From positions 1 to 35,298 of the forward strand of contig JAPLBB010000024.1 in assembly GCA_026392945.1 (NCBI GenBank): a stretch of DNA of 35,298 nt, in the 5' to 3' direction. Under the pieces are notes generated by a model, which had not been told where the DNA came from, searched no databases, and worked only from the letters and a program-made list of their open reading frames with translations. A program made the position numbers and the translations under genes. Position 1 is the stretch's first letter; each line of letters starts with the position of its first letter. The stretch is from Actinomycetota bacterium (lineage in GTDB: Bacteria; Actinomycetota; Actinomycetes; Nanopelagicales; Nanopelagicaceae). Below are positions 19,201 through 27,296 of this stretch, piece by piece.

Positions 19201-20008
19201 GGGATTTGAATATGGATACTCAGCTGAGCGAGATAACGCGTTAGTTATTTGGGAAGCTCAATTTGGCGATTTTGCTAATGGTGCTCAAACTGTTGTTGAT
19301 GAATTCATTTCATCCGCACTTCAAAAGTGGGGTGAGCGTTCTTCTATCGTTTTGTTACTACCTCATGGTTATGAGGGACAAGGACCAGATCACTCCTCTG
19401 GCCGAATTGAAAGATTCTTAACATTATGTGCTGAACAAAACATGACAGTTGCTCAGCCATCAACTCCAGCTTCTTACTTCCACTTGCTTCGCTGGCACAT
19501 GAAGAATCCAGCACGCAGACCATTAATAGTTTTTGAACCAAAATCTATGTTGCGCTTAAAGGCCGCAGCAAGTGGCTTGAAGGATTTTACCTCTGGAACA
19601 TTTAAACCATTCATTGCAGATGAAAAAGTTGGTAACGCGACTCGCCTAATTTTTGCCTCCGGCAAGGTTTACTATGACTTAATTGCTGAACGTGAAAAAT
19701 TAAATGAGCACTCAACATCAATTGCAAGAGTGGAACAGTTGTATCCATTACCAATTGAAGAAATTATTGCTGAAGCAAAAAAACATCCAAAGGCAACCTT
19801 GCTATGGGTGCAAGATGAGCCAGCGAACCAAGGTCCTTGGCCATTTGTTGCTCTTGCAACTTCAGAAGCATTTGTTGCACACGAAGAATTGTCAGGTCGC
19901 ACACTAAGAAGAGTTTCGCGACGGGCGACTGCAAGTCCTGCAACTGGAAATCATCATTTGCATGAAGAGGAAGAAAAAGCTTTAATGACCGAGGCCTTTA
20001 ATCGTTAA
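16250..20008 (+). CDS. kgd: Multifunctional 2-oxoglutarate metabolism enzyme (2-oxoglutarate dehydrogenase E1 with E2-like domain)
   Basis: 1252 residues, the actinobacterial Kgd/OdhA fusion. An N-terminal binding helix (FGPNEWLVQEMYERYQVDP) and a Pro/Val-rich linker (about 45-140) lead to an E2 succinyltransferase-like domain with DHRIIQG (Asp345-His346-Arg347), but no lipoyl domain. The E1 part follows: thiamine diphosphate motif GDAAFAGQG (Gly680-Asp681) ending in VNNQVGFTTSP, and the HRRGHNEGDEPSFTQP stretch. It decarboxylates 2-oxoglutarate in the TCA cycle, working with lipoylated E2 of pyruvate dehydrogenase. Start is GTG 16250, set by AAGGAG at 16238-16243. Its stop overlaps the sodX stop by three bases. 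Confidence 0.97.
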   Translation: MSEAGANTPANHFGGSFGPNEWLVQEMYERYQVDPASVDKAWWDFFADFKGTPSLSTSTNSGSSKPGVPPIPKSQSAKRVEPAPVVTPQPKVEVSQPIIEKISEPISNSVTTMKPADPIVKPIPTLITPNASSVEPLRGVAARVVQSMEGSLSVPTATSVRVVPAKLLIDNRTVINNHLKRGRGGKVSFTHLIGYAMIKAARAMPEMNAFFTELEGKPAVGHPEHINLGIAIDLPKADGSRQLLVPSIKGCEDLDFAQFWSAYEDMVRKARTGALTVEDFAGTTLSLTNPGTIGTVHSVPRLVQGQGLILGVGALDYPAEFHGTNEQTLAELAISKVVTITSTYDHRIIQGAQSGDFLRRIHEILLGEENFYDEIFEALRIPYVPIRWVVDMQFEKDDDVSKTARVQKLIDAYRTTGHLMADIEPLAYVQRSHPDLDVVNHGLSLWDLDREFATGGFGGKPFMKLRRILGVLRDSYCRTIGVEYMYIANPDERKWIQERIEVGAPRTVRQEQLRILRKLNSAEAFESFLQTKYVGQKRFSLEGGESVIPLLDAMISSAADSGLDEVCIGMPHRGRLNVLANIAGKSYGQIFQEFEGNYHDNEVHGSGDVKYHLGTKGTFTAESGATTKIYLAANPSHLEAVNPVLEGIVRAKQDKLRATAGDTSIDEQSSYPVLPILLHGDAAFAGQGVVSETLSLSLLKGYRTGGTIHIVVNNQVGFTTSPHAARSSTYSTDIAKMIQAPVFHVNGDDPEACVRVARLAFEYRQAFNKDVVIDMVCYRRRGHNEGDEPSFTQPLMYKLIDAKRSTRKLYTEALIGRGDITVEEAEEVLRDYQQQLEGVFTSVHNTEPESDPNWRAPVVPAPHTVNTAVSEAELRKIAATQSAFPSEFTVHPKLLPQLLKRTEMLDEATVDWATGEMFAFGSLLQEGYPIRMSGQDVRRGTFSNRHAVIVDKETGKDLFPLRSLVKDPNQFHIYDSLLSEYAVVGFEYGYSAERDNALVIWEAQFGDFANGAQTVVDEFISSALQKWGERSSIVLLLPHGYEGQGPDHSSGRIERFLTLCAEQNMTVAQPSTPASYFHLLRWHMKNPARRPLIVFEPKSMLRLKAAASGLKDFTSGTFKPFIADEKVGNATRLIFASGKVYYDLIAEREKLNEHSTSIARVEQLYPLPIEEIIAEAKKHPKATLLWVQDEPANQGPWPFVALATSEAFVAHEELSGRTLRRVSRRATASPATGNHHLHEEEEKALMTEAFNR

Positions 20009-20322
20009 TTTCCTTTTCGATATTTAAGCACTACTTTGGCTAAAAATTGATCTGTTTCTAACCAACCCCAACTTCTAGAATCTTCACTTAGCAAGTTATC
20101 TCCTTCAACCCAGTACCGGATAACACCATGCTCTACTCGGCTCTCTTTTAACCGTTTTAGTAATTTAACCCCTGGTCGGTTTGGATCCTGAATTAAGTAG
20201 ACTGCCCCAATTTTGAGTGTGTGCTTTTTGCCACTTAAATTTCGAATAATCAGCCAATCTCCTTCTCGATAAGAAGGTGACATGGAGTTTCCAGAAACGA
20301 CCACCGTGCTAAAAGCGAACAT
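20005..20322 (-). CDS. sodX: Nickel-SOD maturation protease (signal peptidase I-like, SodX)
   Basis: About 105 residues of the S26 family. Box B SGNSMSPSYREGDWLI holds the nucleophile Ser13, VKLLKRL the general base Lys (Lys56) and GDNLLSEDSRSWG box E. It faces sodN across 50 bases, the arrangement known for the protease that trims the NiSOD propeptide to expose the nickel-binding His. I place the start at ATG 20322; a longer frame to 20394 adds a hydrophobic N-terminal helix but would overlap the sodN start, so I regard it as less likely, although a membrane anchor would be natural for S26 enzymes. Confidence 0.86.
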   Translation of the reverse strand: MFAFSTVVVSGNSMSPSYREGDWLIIRNLSGKKHTLKIGAVYLIQDPNRPGVKLLKRLKESRVEHGVIRYWVEGDNLLSEDSRSWGWLETDQFLAKVVLKYRKGN

Positions 20323-20323
20323 G

Positions 20324-20337
20324 GGGAGTATTCTCCC
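20324..20337. promoter_or_regulatory. Palindrome in the sodX/sodN divergent region
   Basis: GGGAG-TATT-CTCCC is a perfect 5-bp inverted repeat just in front of the sodX ATG, 36 bases from sodN. One arm would also serve as the sodX ribosome binding site, so pairing could hide it in the mRNA. Ni-responsive repressors act on such divergent NiSOD regions in other actinobacteria; a link here is speculative because the motif is short. Confidence 0.35.
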
Positions 20338-20372
20338 ACTATTAATTACTTTTAAAACTACTAGGGAGAACA

Positions 20373-20780
20373 ATGATAAATACATTACTAGCAAGAATTA
20401 CACCTAAGGAAACTGTTTTTGCGCACTGCGATCTACCATGTGGAGTTTACGATCCAGCTCAAGCAAAGATTGAGGCGCAATCTGTTAAGGCTTGTATGGA
20501 AAAGTATGCAGCCAGCAGCGATATAGATTTTAAATCTCGCGCAGTGGCAATTAAAGAAGAGCGATCTGAGTTAGTGAAGCACCATCTTTGGGTGTTATGG
20601 ACTGATTATTTCAAGCCAAACCATTTTGAAGCCTACCCACAACTTCATTCACTATTTAATGAAGCTACCAAGCTAGCCGGTGCAGGTGGCAGCAAAGGAA
20701 CAAATGATGTTGCGGTTGCTGAAAAGCTAATTGGCAAGATTGATGAAATTGCAGAGATTTTCTGGGCTACAAAAAAGTAA
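20373..20780 (+). CDS. sodN: Nickel-containing superoxide dismutase
   Basis: 135 residues. The nickel hook HCDLPCGVY begins at His18 after a 17-residue propeptide (MINTLLARITPKETVFA); His1, Cys2 and Cys6 of the mature enzyme bind nickel. Mature length is about 118, as in the Streptomyces enzyme, and the LVKHHLWVLWTDYFKPNHFEAYP region is typical. It dismutates superoxide in the cytoplasm as a homohexamer. SD GGGAGAA at 20364-20370 fixes the ATG. The processing protease is encoded divergently next to it. No Fe/Mn or CuZn SOD appears in this window. Confidence 0.97.
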   Translation: MINTLLARITPKETVFAHCDLPCGVYDPAQAKIEAQSVKACMEKYAASSDIDFKSRAVAIKEERSELVKHHLWVLWTDYFKPNHFEAYPQLHSLFNEATKLAGAGGSKGTNDVAVAEKLIGKIDEIAEIFWATKK

Positions 20781-20791
20781 TTTAATATCTT

Positions 20792-20833
20792 CGCTAGTGG
20801 CTTAAAAGTTTAAGCTGCTAGCGATTTTATTTT
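20792..20833 (+). terminator. Intrinsic terminator of sodN
   Basis: A 15-bp stem with two G-U pairs (CGCTAG at 20792 pairing with CTAGCG ending at 20823, GCTTAAA with TTTAAGC, loop AG) is followed by ATTTTATTTT. It overlaps the last codons of the converging thioesterase gene, which ends at 20802. Confidence 0.75.
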
Positions 20834-21254
20834 CTTTAAGCGGAATTCCTTTTTCAGCAACCATCGTTTCGGCAGCTACTCTAGCCATAAAAGAAACTCT
20901 TTCAACAAATTTTCTAGTAATTAAACCAGAGGCAATTAATCTAGATGATTGATGAACCTCGATCTCAAATTTTAATATCCCATCAGATAACCCGAGACAT
21001 CTTGCAGTGGCATGAATTTCAGTTCCAACTCCAGCTGCACTAAATACTTCAACTTGAGTTTGAGTTGTAACAGTTGTTTCACCAAAATCTAAGAACTCAA
21101 TAATTGCTGTACTACTTGCGCTTTCCATAAGTGATAACAGCTGATTAGACCCAACAACTGGTAAGTCGTTTACACCTTGCGCAACTGAGGTATCGCCAGG
21201 GCGAATTGTCATCGTTGCCATACCGATCGCACCTATTACTTGCTCAGGTTTCAT
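20802..21254 (-). CDS. Hotdog-fold thioesterase, FlK-like
   Basis: About 150 residues of the hotdog fold. VAQGVNDLPVVGSNQLLSLMESASSTAI corresponds to the family N-terminal strand and the long helix; VEVFSAAGVGTEIHATARCLGLSDGILKFEIEVHQSSRLIASGLITRKFVE is the sheet region. The group resembles fluoroacetyl-CoA thioesterase-like proteins (FlK) found with actinobacterial housekeeping genes; natural acyl-CoA substrate unknown. Start ATG 21254 (MKPEQVIGAIG) is chosen over GTG 21260; an internal ATG at about 21221 is also possible. It lies 25 bases behind rsrA and may be the third gene of the sigR operon. Confidence 0.75.
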   Translation of the reverse strand: MKPEQVIGAIGMATMTIRPGDTSVAQGVNDLPVVGSNQLLSLMESASSTAIIEFLDFGETTVTTQTQVEVFSAAGVGTEIHATARCLGLSDGILKFEIEVHQSSRLIASGLITRKFVERVSFMARVAAETMVAEKGIPLKENKIASSLNF

Positions 21255-21279
21255 AATCACAAGATTAGTGATTAACTAA

Positions 21280-21681
21280 TTACTCTTGCGGGAATTGCCT
21301 GCGAATTTCGCTAGTAATTTCGATTTGTGTTGCACCTTCAGAGGTAATCTCCGTATAAGTGGTTTGAGTATAGGTAATTTCAGTAATTCCTTGCGTCTCA
21401 CCTGCTTGCATCATTTGATTGTAAAGTTCTTGGGTTTGATGACTTATCCGAAGATTTAACTCCTCTGGCGCTGATTCATTTAATGCATTACATAGAAGAT
21501 TTCTCATCAACATTATTGTGCTGTTTTCTTGTTCTAGTTGTGTTCGGCAAGGTGGACATTCCCCAAAATGAACCTCTACAGCACTTAATTGTTCGTTATC
21601 AAAAATTTCATGATCGATATAGAGAACTATATTTGGAAGGACCTGCTCGCACGGAATCAAATTACTCTCATTAATACTCAC
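21280..21681 (-). CDS. rsrA: RsrA-like zinc-binding anti-sigma factor
   Basis: 133 residues. The ZAS motif HFGECPPC (His38, Cys42, Cys45) and a Cys at position 11 match the redox switch of Streptomyces RsrA; on disulfide formation zinc is lost and SigR freed. Start GTG 21681 overlaps the sigR stop (GTGA), giving the normal coupled synthesis. The C-terminal tail from about residue 95 is unusual: it is rich in Thr/Glu/Ile with recurring TEIT-type units ([25 protein letters not shown]) and makes the protein longer than the roughly 105-residue Streptomyces form. Confidence 0.92.
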   Translation of the reverse strand: MSINESNLIPCEQVLPNIVLYIDHEIFDNEQLSAVEVHFGECPPCRTQLEQENSTIMLMRNLLCNALNESAPEELNLRISHQTQELYNQMMQAGETQGITEITYTQTTYTEITSEGATQIEITSEIRRQFPQE

Positions 21682-22388
21682 TTTTGATCACCTGCCTTAT
21701 CTTTTCCATACCCACGATCTTTTGCGTATGTAGAGAGCGATGCCCGCAGTAATTTTCGGCCCCGGTGCAATCTAGACATGACAGTTCCAGTGGGTACTTC
21801 CATAATTTCTGCAATTTCCTTGTAGGCAAAACCTTCTACATCAGACAAATAAACTGCCATCCGAAATTCTTCCGGCATTGCAGCTAATGCATCTTTAATA
21901 TCTTTATCTGCGATATTTTCTAAAACCTCATCTTCGGCAGATTTACCTTGGTCACTTGTATGTGATGATGCATCAGCGATCTGCCAATCTTCAATTTCAC
22001 CTGCAGATATCTGTGGTCGACGTTGATCTTTTCGATAATTATTTATAAATGTTGTTGTAAGAATTCTATATAACCAAGCTTTTAAATTTGTACCAGGCTC
22101 AAATTGATGAAAACTTGTAAACGCCTTTGCATATGTATCTTGAACTAAATCTTGGGCATCATGTGGATTTTTTGTATACCGAAGTGCTGCGCCATACAGT
22201 TGAGATGTAAAAACAAGTGCATCTTTTTCAAACCTAGCTTTTCGTTGCGCTAAGGTTTCTTTTTCTCGGTCAATAACTGCCGGTAACAAATTCTCAGTAC
22301 TCATCTGTGCTAAGGCTACCTCGAATGGAGTTTTAGGAATCTGAGTGTATTTTTTGTTTGAGCCAATGTTCTGGCGCGTAGCATTCAT
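21678..22388 (-). CDS. sigR: ECF sigma factor SigR (SigH homologue)
   Basis: 236 residues. Region 2 reads [66 protein letters not shown]; region 4 is [48 protein letters not shown]. These identify the thiol-oxidative stress sigma factor. About 50 residues precede region 2 (start [13 protein letters not shown]), longer than the core; Streptomyces makes an unstable long form from an upstream start, and ATG 22304 here could give a shorter one. Preceded by a SigR-type promoter, i.e. positive autoregulation, and followed by its anti-sigma gene. Confidence 0.96.
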   Translation of the reverse strand: MNATRQNIGSNKKYTQIPKTPFEVALAQMSTENLLPAVIDREKETLAQRKARFEKDALVFTSQLYGAALRYTKNPHDAQDLVQDTYAKAFTSFHQFEPGTNLKAWLYRILTTTFINNYRKDQRRPQISAGEIEDWQIADASSHTSDQGKSAEDEVLENIADKDIKDALAAMPEEFRMAVYLSDVEGFAYKEIAEIMEVPTGTVMSRLHRGRKLLRASLSTYAKDRGYGKDKAGDQK

Positions 22389-22396
22389 ACCTAAAG

Positions 22397-22422
22397 AACC
22401 TAGTTTTCGGCCATCTTATTCC
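22397..22422 (-). promoter_or_regulatory. SigR autoregulatory promoter
   Basis: Read on the minus strand, GGAAT (22422-22418) and GTT (22399-22397) are separated by exactly 18 bases, the SigR consensus. The -10 GTT ends nine bases before the sigR ATG at 22388, so the transcript would be leaderless or nearly so, or translation begins at a later ATG such as 22304. It ties the gene to its own product. Confidence 0.8.
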
Positions 22423-22492
22423 CGCCATCAACCGCCATATCCCCGCTTAAATGCCTAATCTGCCTTAGTTGATGGAAGGTAGACTGGTACAT

Positions 22493-23791
22493 ATGACTAA
22501 TTGGAGCGCACCGTTTCGGGGTGGATTGACCTCTGTTGGTGAGCCATTAAATGCAAAAATAACCATTCCTGGGTCAAAATCTGCAACTAATCGAGCTTTG
22601 ATATTAGCTGCAATTGCTAAAACCCCATCTAGATTGCGCAAACCTTTATCTTCTCGCGATGCAGATTTAATGGTTAAAGGATTGCAAAGCTTAGGTTGTG
22701 AAATTGATGAAATTAAAACAGAACAAGGTTTTGATTATCAAATAACACCACAAAAGTTATCTGGACCAACTCAAATAGATGTTGGTAACGCTGGAACCGT
22801 GATGCGCTTCTTGCCTCCAATTGCATCTCTTGCAACTGGATTAGTTCACTTTGATGGGGATGCTAGATCACATGAGCGACCACTTGAACCAGTTATTAAA
22901 GCCTTAGAACAGCTTGGTGCTTCGATTGAACATGGAAATAAATACCGTTTACCTTTAACAATTAATGGTTCAGGAGAAATTAAGGGTGGGGAGGTCGAGG
23001 TAGATGCAAGTGCTTCAAGTCAGTTTATATCTGCCCTGATGTTATTAGGCTCAGCAACTAAAAATGGCTTAACAATTAGAAATATTGGTAAATCACTTCC
23101 CTCTATGCCTCATATCGAAATGACAATTCAAATGCTTCGTCAATTTGGCGCCACTGTTGAGGTAAATGAAAATTCCTGGAAAGTTATCTCTGGTGATTTA
23201 TTGGGTCAAGATTTAACAATCGAGCCAGATCTATCAAATGCTGCGCCATTTATGGCCGCTGCAATGATTTGTGGAGGTACTGTCGAAATTCTAGATTGGC
23301 CAAAATCAACTTCACAGCCTGGTGATCAATTGCGAGATATTTTTGCAAAAATGGGGGCAAGAGTTGAACAAAGTAAAGAAAGTTTAAAAATATCCGGAAG
23401 TGGAAAGATAAGTGGAATAGATATTGACTTACATGATGTTGGTGAGTTAACTCCATCAATCGCTGCTGTAGCCACCCTTGCATCTTCACCATCAACATTG
23501 CGCGGTATCGCACATTTGCGATTACATGAAACAGATCGACTTGCAGCACTAGCTAATGAGATCAATAACCTAGGCGGTGATGTAACTGAAGGGCCAGGTG
23601 AACTATTAATTAAGCCAGCAAAGTTAGTTGCATCGCAGATATTTAAGAGTTATGAAGACCATAGAATGGCAACGGCTGGGGCAATTATTGGTCTAGCGGT
23701 TAAGGATTTGATTGTTGAAAATATAGAGACAACTAAGAAAACATTGCCAGATTTTCCAGGTATGTGGCAGGAAATGCTTAATGGCAAGTAA
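22493..23791 (+). CDS. aroA: 3-Phosphoshikimate 1-carboxyvinyltransferase (EPSP synthase)
   Basis: About 432 residues. The phosphate/PEP loops are intact: ITIPGSKSATNRALILAA, GNAGTVMRFLPP, SHERPLEP, SSQFISALMLLGS, and the C-terminal HLRLHETDRLAALANEI and SYEDHRMATAGAIIGL. It adds the enolpyruvyl group in the shikimate pathway toward aromatic amino acids. Starts at TTG 22469 and ATG 22472 are in frame, but ATG 22493 fits best because the conserved part begins soon after and GGAAGG precedes it. Overlaps rsgA by 11 bases. The order sigR-rsrA / aroA-rsgA is conserved in actinobacteria such as Mycobacterium. Confidence 0.96.
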   Translation: MTNWSAPFRGGLTSVGEPLNAKITIPGSKSATNRALILAAIAKTPSRLRKPLSSRDADLMVKGLQSLGCEIDEIKTEQGFDYQITPQKLSGPTQIDVGNAGTVMRFLPPIASLATGLVHFDGDARSHERPLEPVIKALEQLGASIEHGNKYRLPLTINGSGEIKGGEVEVDASASSQFISALMLLGSATKNGLTIRNIGKSLPSMPHIEMTIQMLRQFGATVEVNENSWKVISGDLLGQDLTIEPDLSNAAPFMAAAMICGGTVEILDWPKSTSQPGDQLRDIFAKMGARVEQSKESLKISGSGKISGIDIDLHDVGELTPSIAAVATLASSPSTLRGIAHLRLHETDRLAALANEINNLGGDVTEGPGELLIKPAKLVASQIFKSYEDHRMATAGAIIGLAVKDLIVENIETTKKTLPDFPGMWQEMLNGK

Positions 23792-24833
23792 AAAAGGTAA
23801 TTGGGATGAGGATGATGTTCGAGTAAATAAATCTCGCCAGTTCGGATCTAGCAATAAAGCGCGACCACGCACTAAAGACAGACCAGATTATTCAAAGGCA
23901 CAAGTTGCAACAATTACTGAGGTTGACCGAGGTCGAGTCAAATGTTTAATTGAAACTGATAATGGCAAATTAATTGTCACTGCCATGAAAGCACGAGAGC
24001 TTGGTAAAAAATCAGTTGTGGTCGGAGACTTAGTTTCTATTGTTGGTGATATATCTGGCGTAGATGGTTCACTTGCCCGAGTTGTTGCAGTTCTACCTCG
24101 CAGAAATTCTCTTACTAGAACTATTGATGATCATGAAAATGATGAGCGCGTTATCGTGGCAAATGTTGACCAGATTGCAATTGTTATTTCAACTACTAAT
24201 CCAGAACCAAGAGAAGGTTTTGTAGACAGAGCTTTAGTTGTTGCCTTTGATCAAGGAATTACCCCAATAATTATTATGACCAAGCAGGACTTGGCTAGTG
24301 GTGATGAGTTTCTAAAAACTTATACGGATTTAGACATTATTATTTACAAGATTGACCGTAAATCTGATCTAACAACTCTTAAAGAGGTGTTAAGTAACAA
24401 GACAACTGTTTTACTCGGCCACTCTGGAGTTGGTAAATCTACATTGGTAAATAATCTATTGGGTAGTACTGAAAACCCTGAATCAACTTCTGATATTCGC
24501 AATGCATACCGCGCTACCGGCGATGTCAACGAGGTAACTGGCAGAGGCCGTCACACATCATCTAGTGCAATCGCATTACCTTTATCGCAAACTTTTAAGG
24601 GTGAAGAGTTTGGCTGGATCATTGATACACCAGGAGTTAGGTCCTTCGGTATTGCTCATGTCCAGCCCTCTAGAGTTATCTCAGCCTTTGCTGAATTTAG
24701 TGAGGCAATCGCACACTGCCCTAAGAATTGCTCGCATAATGAAACAGAGTGCGCGTTAAATAATTGGCCAGGTTTTACAAACCAAAACCTTGCAAGACTG
24801 GCAAGTCTTCGTCGGGTGTTATCAGTCGAGTAA
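23781..24833 (+). CDS. rsgA: Ribosome small-subunit-dependent GTPase A
   Basis: 350 residues. Circularly permuted GTPase: an OB-fold at about 40-115, then TKQD (G4), LLGHSGVGKSTLVNNLL (G1), DTPGVRSFG (G3), and a C-terminal zinc motif CPKNCSHNETECAL. It matures the 30S subunit late in assembly. Start ATG 23781 lies inside the aroA end and no separate SD is visible, suggesting coupling. Its stop is 21 bases before the copper ATPase. Confidence 0.96.
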   Translation: MASKKGNWDEDDVRVNKSRQFGSSNKARPRTKDRPDYSKAQVATITEVDRGRVKCLIETDNGKLIVTAMKARELGKKSVVVGDLVSIVGDISGVDGSLARVVAVLPRRNSLTRTIDDHENDERVIVANVDQIAIVISTTNPEPREGFVDRALVVAFDQGITPIIIMTKQDLASGDEFLKTYTDLDIIIYKIDRKSDLTTLKEVLSNKTTVLLGHSGVGKSTLVNNLLGSTENPESTSDIRNAYRATGDVNEVTGRGRHTSSSAIALPLSQTFKGEEFGWIIDTPGVRSFGIAHVQPSRVISAFAEFSEAIAHCPKNCSHNETECALNNWPGFTNQNLARLASLRRVLSVE

Positions 24834-24854
24834 AAGTAAGAGTAATCTGCCTAT

Positions 24855-27161
24855 ATGGGTACCAACATTGAATCCGGTCAATTAAAAACTCGGCAGGTTG
24901 ATTTAAGCGTTACCGGAATGACCTGTTCCTCTTGTGTTGGCACAATCGAACGCTCATTAAATAAAATTCCCGGAGTAAGAGCTGCGGTAAATCTTGCAAT
25001 GGAATCTGCGCATGTAATTGCTCCTCTAAATATCACTGAGAAAGAATTAATTTCAGCAGTAAGTTCAGCAGGGTATCAAGCAACTGCTTTTAAGGGTGAG
25101 CGCGAATCATTTGAAAGATCAAATCGATTAGGAGTTAGGCTCCTAATTACATTCCTGCTAACTGCACCAGTAATTTTAATATCGATGTTTCATAGTTGGC
25201 ATATGAAGATTGATGCCTGGCTTTTATCAGCACTAGATAGTTTTAACAATGTATTGGCAAATAATGGTCAGGAATTTGCCATTTCTTACCCAACTGCTCC
25301 AATTGCAACATGGTTTTTAATTAGTTTATCGGTGCCAGTAGTTTTTGTTTTAGCCTGGCCAATTCACAGGGCTGCAATTAAAAATTTGATCCACCCAACT
25401 ATGGACACATTAGTTTCACTGGGATCACTTGTTTCAATTAGCTGGAGCATCTACTCCGCCTCAACATATGTTGTAAAAGATAATGTAATGCCTGCAATTT
25501 ATGCTGAAGTTGCATCAGCGGTAATATTCTTTGTAATGCTTGGCCGGTATTTAGAGCATCGAGCAAAGCGCAAAGCGGGCTCGGCATTAGCTAAGCTATT
25601 TAAGTTATCTGCCGGCACTGTCGAAGTAAAGCGTGGAGGGATCACTTCAGTAATATCCATCGATGAGCTTGAGATCGGTGATTTATTTGTTGTAAAACCC
25701 GGTGACTCAATTGCAACAGATGGACAGGTGGTTTCTGGATTTAGCACAATTAATAACTCATTTTTAACTGGCGAAGTTACACCTATTGAAGTAGCAATAA
25801 ATGATTTAGTATTTGCTGGATCGATTAATAACAACGGTAACTTAATTGTCAGAGCCAATCGAATTGGATCAGATACAGAGTTAGCCCGAATTACTCGAAT
25901 GGTACTTGCCGCACAATCTGAGAAAGCACCTGCTCAGCAATTAGCTGACCGCGTAAGTAGAGTGTTCGTACCTATTGTCTTAGTGCTTTCAATTTCGACC
26001 TTTATTGCCTGGTACTTAAATGGAACTGCACTAGCTCAATCAATCGCTACTGCGGTTGCAGTATTAGTTATAGCTTGCCCATGCGCACTTGGGCTAGCAA
26101 CTCCAATTGCACTTCTAGTTGCATCTGGTAAAGCGGCAAAGAGCGGCATAGTTATTAGATCACCGAGATCAATTGAAAAGGCAATTGGAATTACCGATGT
26201 GGTCTTTGATAAGACTGGAACCTTAACTACTGGTCAAATGCTCCTACAAGAGATGGTTTTGATTGATAATCCACTTTCGACAGAGAGCACTGCCATCAAT
26301 ACTTCTGATCTGATGAGTTACGCATTAAGCATTGAAAGTCTTGACTCACATCGAATTGCAGTCGCGATTGCAAATGCATTATCAAAACAAGGTATCGAAT
26401 CATTTACTGTTACTGATTTTGAGCACACTTCAGGCGTTGGTGTTGCTGCCAGAGTTCATCCAGTTGGATCAGCTACTTCTAAAGCAGTTTTAATTGGATC
26501 ACCAATCTCAATTGCTCGAAGTACTACTGAATTTTCACCTAAGTTGATCGCTGCAATTGAGGCTGCTAAAGCAAGAGCAAACTCAGTTGCAGTTCTTGCA
26601 ATCGATGGATTGGCATATGGAGTATTTGAAGTTGGTGATCAAGTTAAGCCTGATAGTAAGGAGGCAATAAATAGATTACATGCTGCCAAATTAAATACTT
26701 GGTTGGTTACTGGAGATGGTGAGGTTGCCGCAATCTCAATGGGCGCTCAAGTAGGAATTCCAATTGACCATATCTTTGCCTCTGCTTCTCCTAGTGACAA
26801 ATTAGATTTTGTTGTATCACTTCAAGAAAAAGGTAAGGTTCTAATGATTGGTGATGGAATTAATGATGCTGCGGCTATTGCCCAATCTGATTTAAGTATT
26901 GCCATGGGATCTGGCACAGATACTGCAATTGCTGCAGCAGATATAACCTTGATCAGGCCATCCCTGAATGCTGCCCTGGATGCCCTGAGAATTTCAAATA
27001 AAACAACAAAGATAATCAAATCTAATTTGGTTTGGGCTTTTTTATATAACATTGTTTGCATACCAGTTGCTGCAAGTGGAAATTTGGCACCAATGTATGC
27101 AGCTGGTGCAATGTCGATTTCTTCACTATTTGTGGTTTTAAATAGTTTACGTATCAAGTAA
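24855..27161 (+). CDS. copA: Copper-translocating P-type ATPase
   Basis: 768 residues. One N-terminal heavy-metal domain (GMTCSSC, Cys24 and Cys27), about eight membrane helices, CPC at 408-410 in ACPCALGLATP, DKTG with phosphorylated Asp452, LTGEVTPIE in the actuator domain and GDGINDAAA at the hinge. This is the P1B-1 layout exporting Cu(I). The nucleotide-site dipeptide, normally Ser-Glu-His-Pro, is DSHR (His499, Arg500): the histidine is kept and Pro is lost. No chaperone or regulator (copZ, csoR) is next to it. Follows rsgA by 21 bases; start ATG 24855. Confidence 0.94.
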   Translation: MGTNIESGQLKTRQVDLSVTGMTCSSCVGTIERSLNKIPGVRAAVNLAMESAHVIAPLNITEKELISAVSSAGYQATAFKGERESFERSNRLGVRLLITFLLTAPVILISMFHSWHMKIDAWLLSALDSFNNVLANNGQEFAISYPTAPIATWFLISLSVPVVFVLAWPIHRAAIKNLIHPTMDTLVSLGSLVSISWSIYSASTYVVKDNVMPAIYAEVASAVIFFVMLGRYLEHRAKRKAGSALAKLFKLSAGTVEVKRGGITSVISIDELEIGDLFVVKPGDSIATDGQVVSGFSTINNSFLTGEVTPIEVAINDLVFAGSINNNGNLIVRANRIGSDTELARITRMVLAAQSEKAPAQQLADRVSRVFVPIVLVLSISTFIAWYLNGTALAQSIATAVAVLVIACPCALGLATPIALLVASGKAAKSGIVIRSPRSIEKAIGITDVVFDKTGTLTTGQMLLQEMVLIDNPLSTESTAINTSDLMSYALSIESLDSHRIAVAIANALSKQGIESFTVTDFEHTSGVGVAARVHPVGSATSKAVLIGSPISIARSTTEFSPKLIAAIEAAKARANSVAVLAIDGLAYGVFEVGDQVKPDSKEAINRLHAAKLNTWLVTGDGEVAAISMGAQVGIPIDHIFASASPSDKLDFVVSLQEKGKVLMIGDGINDAAAIAQSDLSIAMGSGTDTAIAAADITLIRPSLNAALDALRISNKTTKIIKSNLVWAFLYNIVCIPVAASGNLAPMYAAGAMSISSLFVVLNSLRIK

Positions 27162-27165
27162 AAAT

Positions 27166-27242
<77 letters not shown>

Positions 27243-27296
27243 TCGGTAATGAAATCTTAGAGCAGATGGGCAATTAACCCAAATGGGTTGTATTAA

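Noticed and set aside
20323-20394. SodX start at 20394 with a membrane helix
   Set aside because: Would overlap sodN and leave no promoter space; the conserved part starts after 20322. Not fully excluded.
21290-21315. A third SigR-type site (GGAAT-N18-GTA) within rsrA
   Set aside because: The -10 element is GTA not GTT and the site is inside a coding region and points against rsrA.
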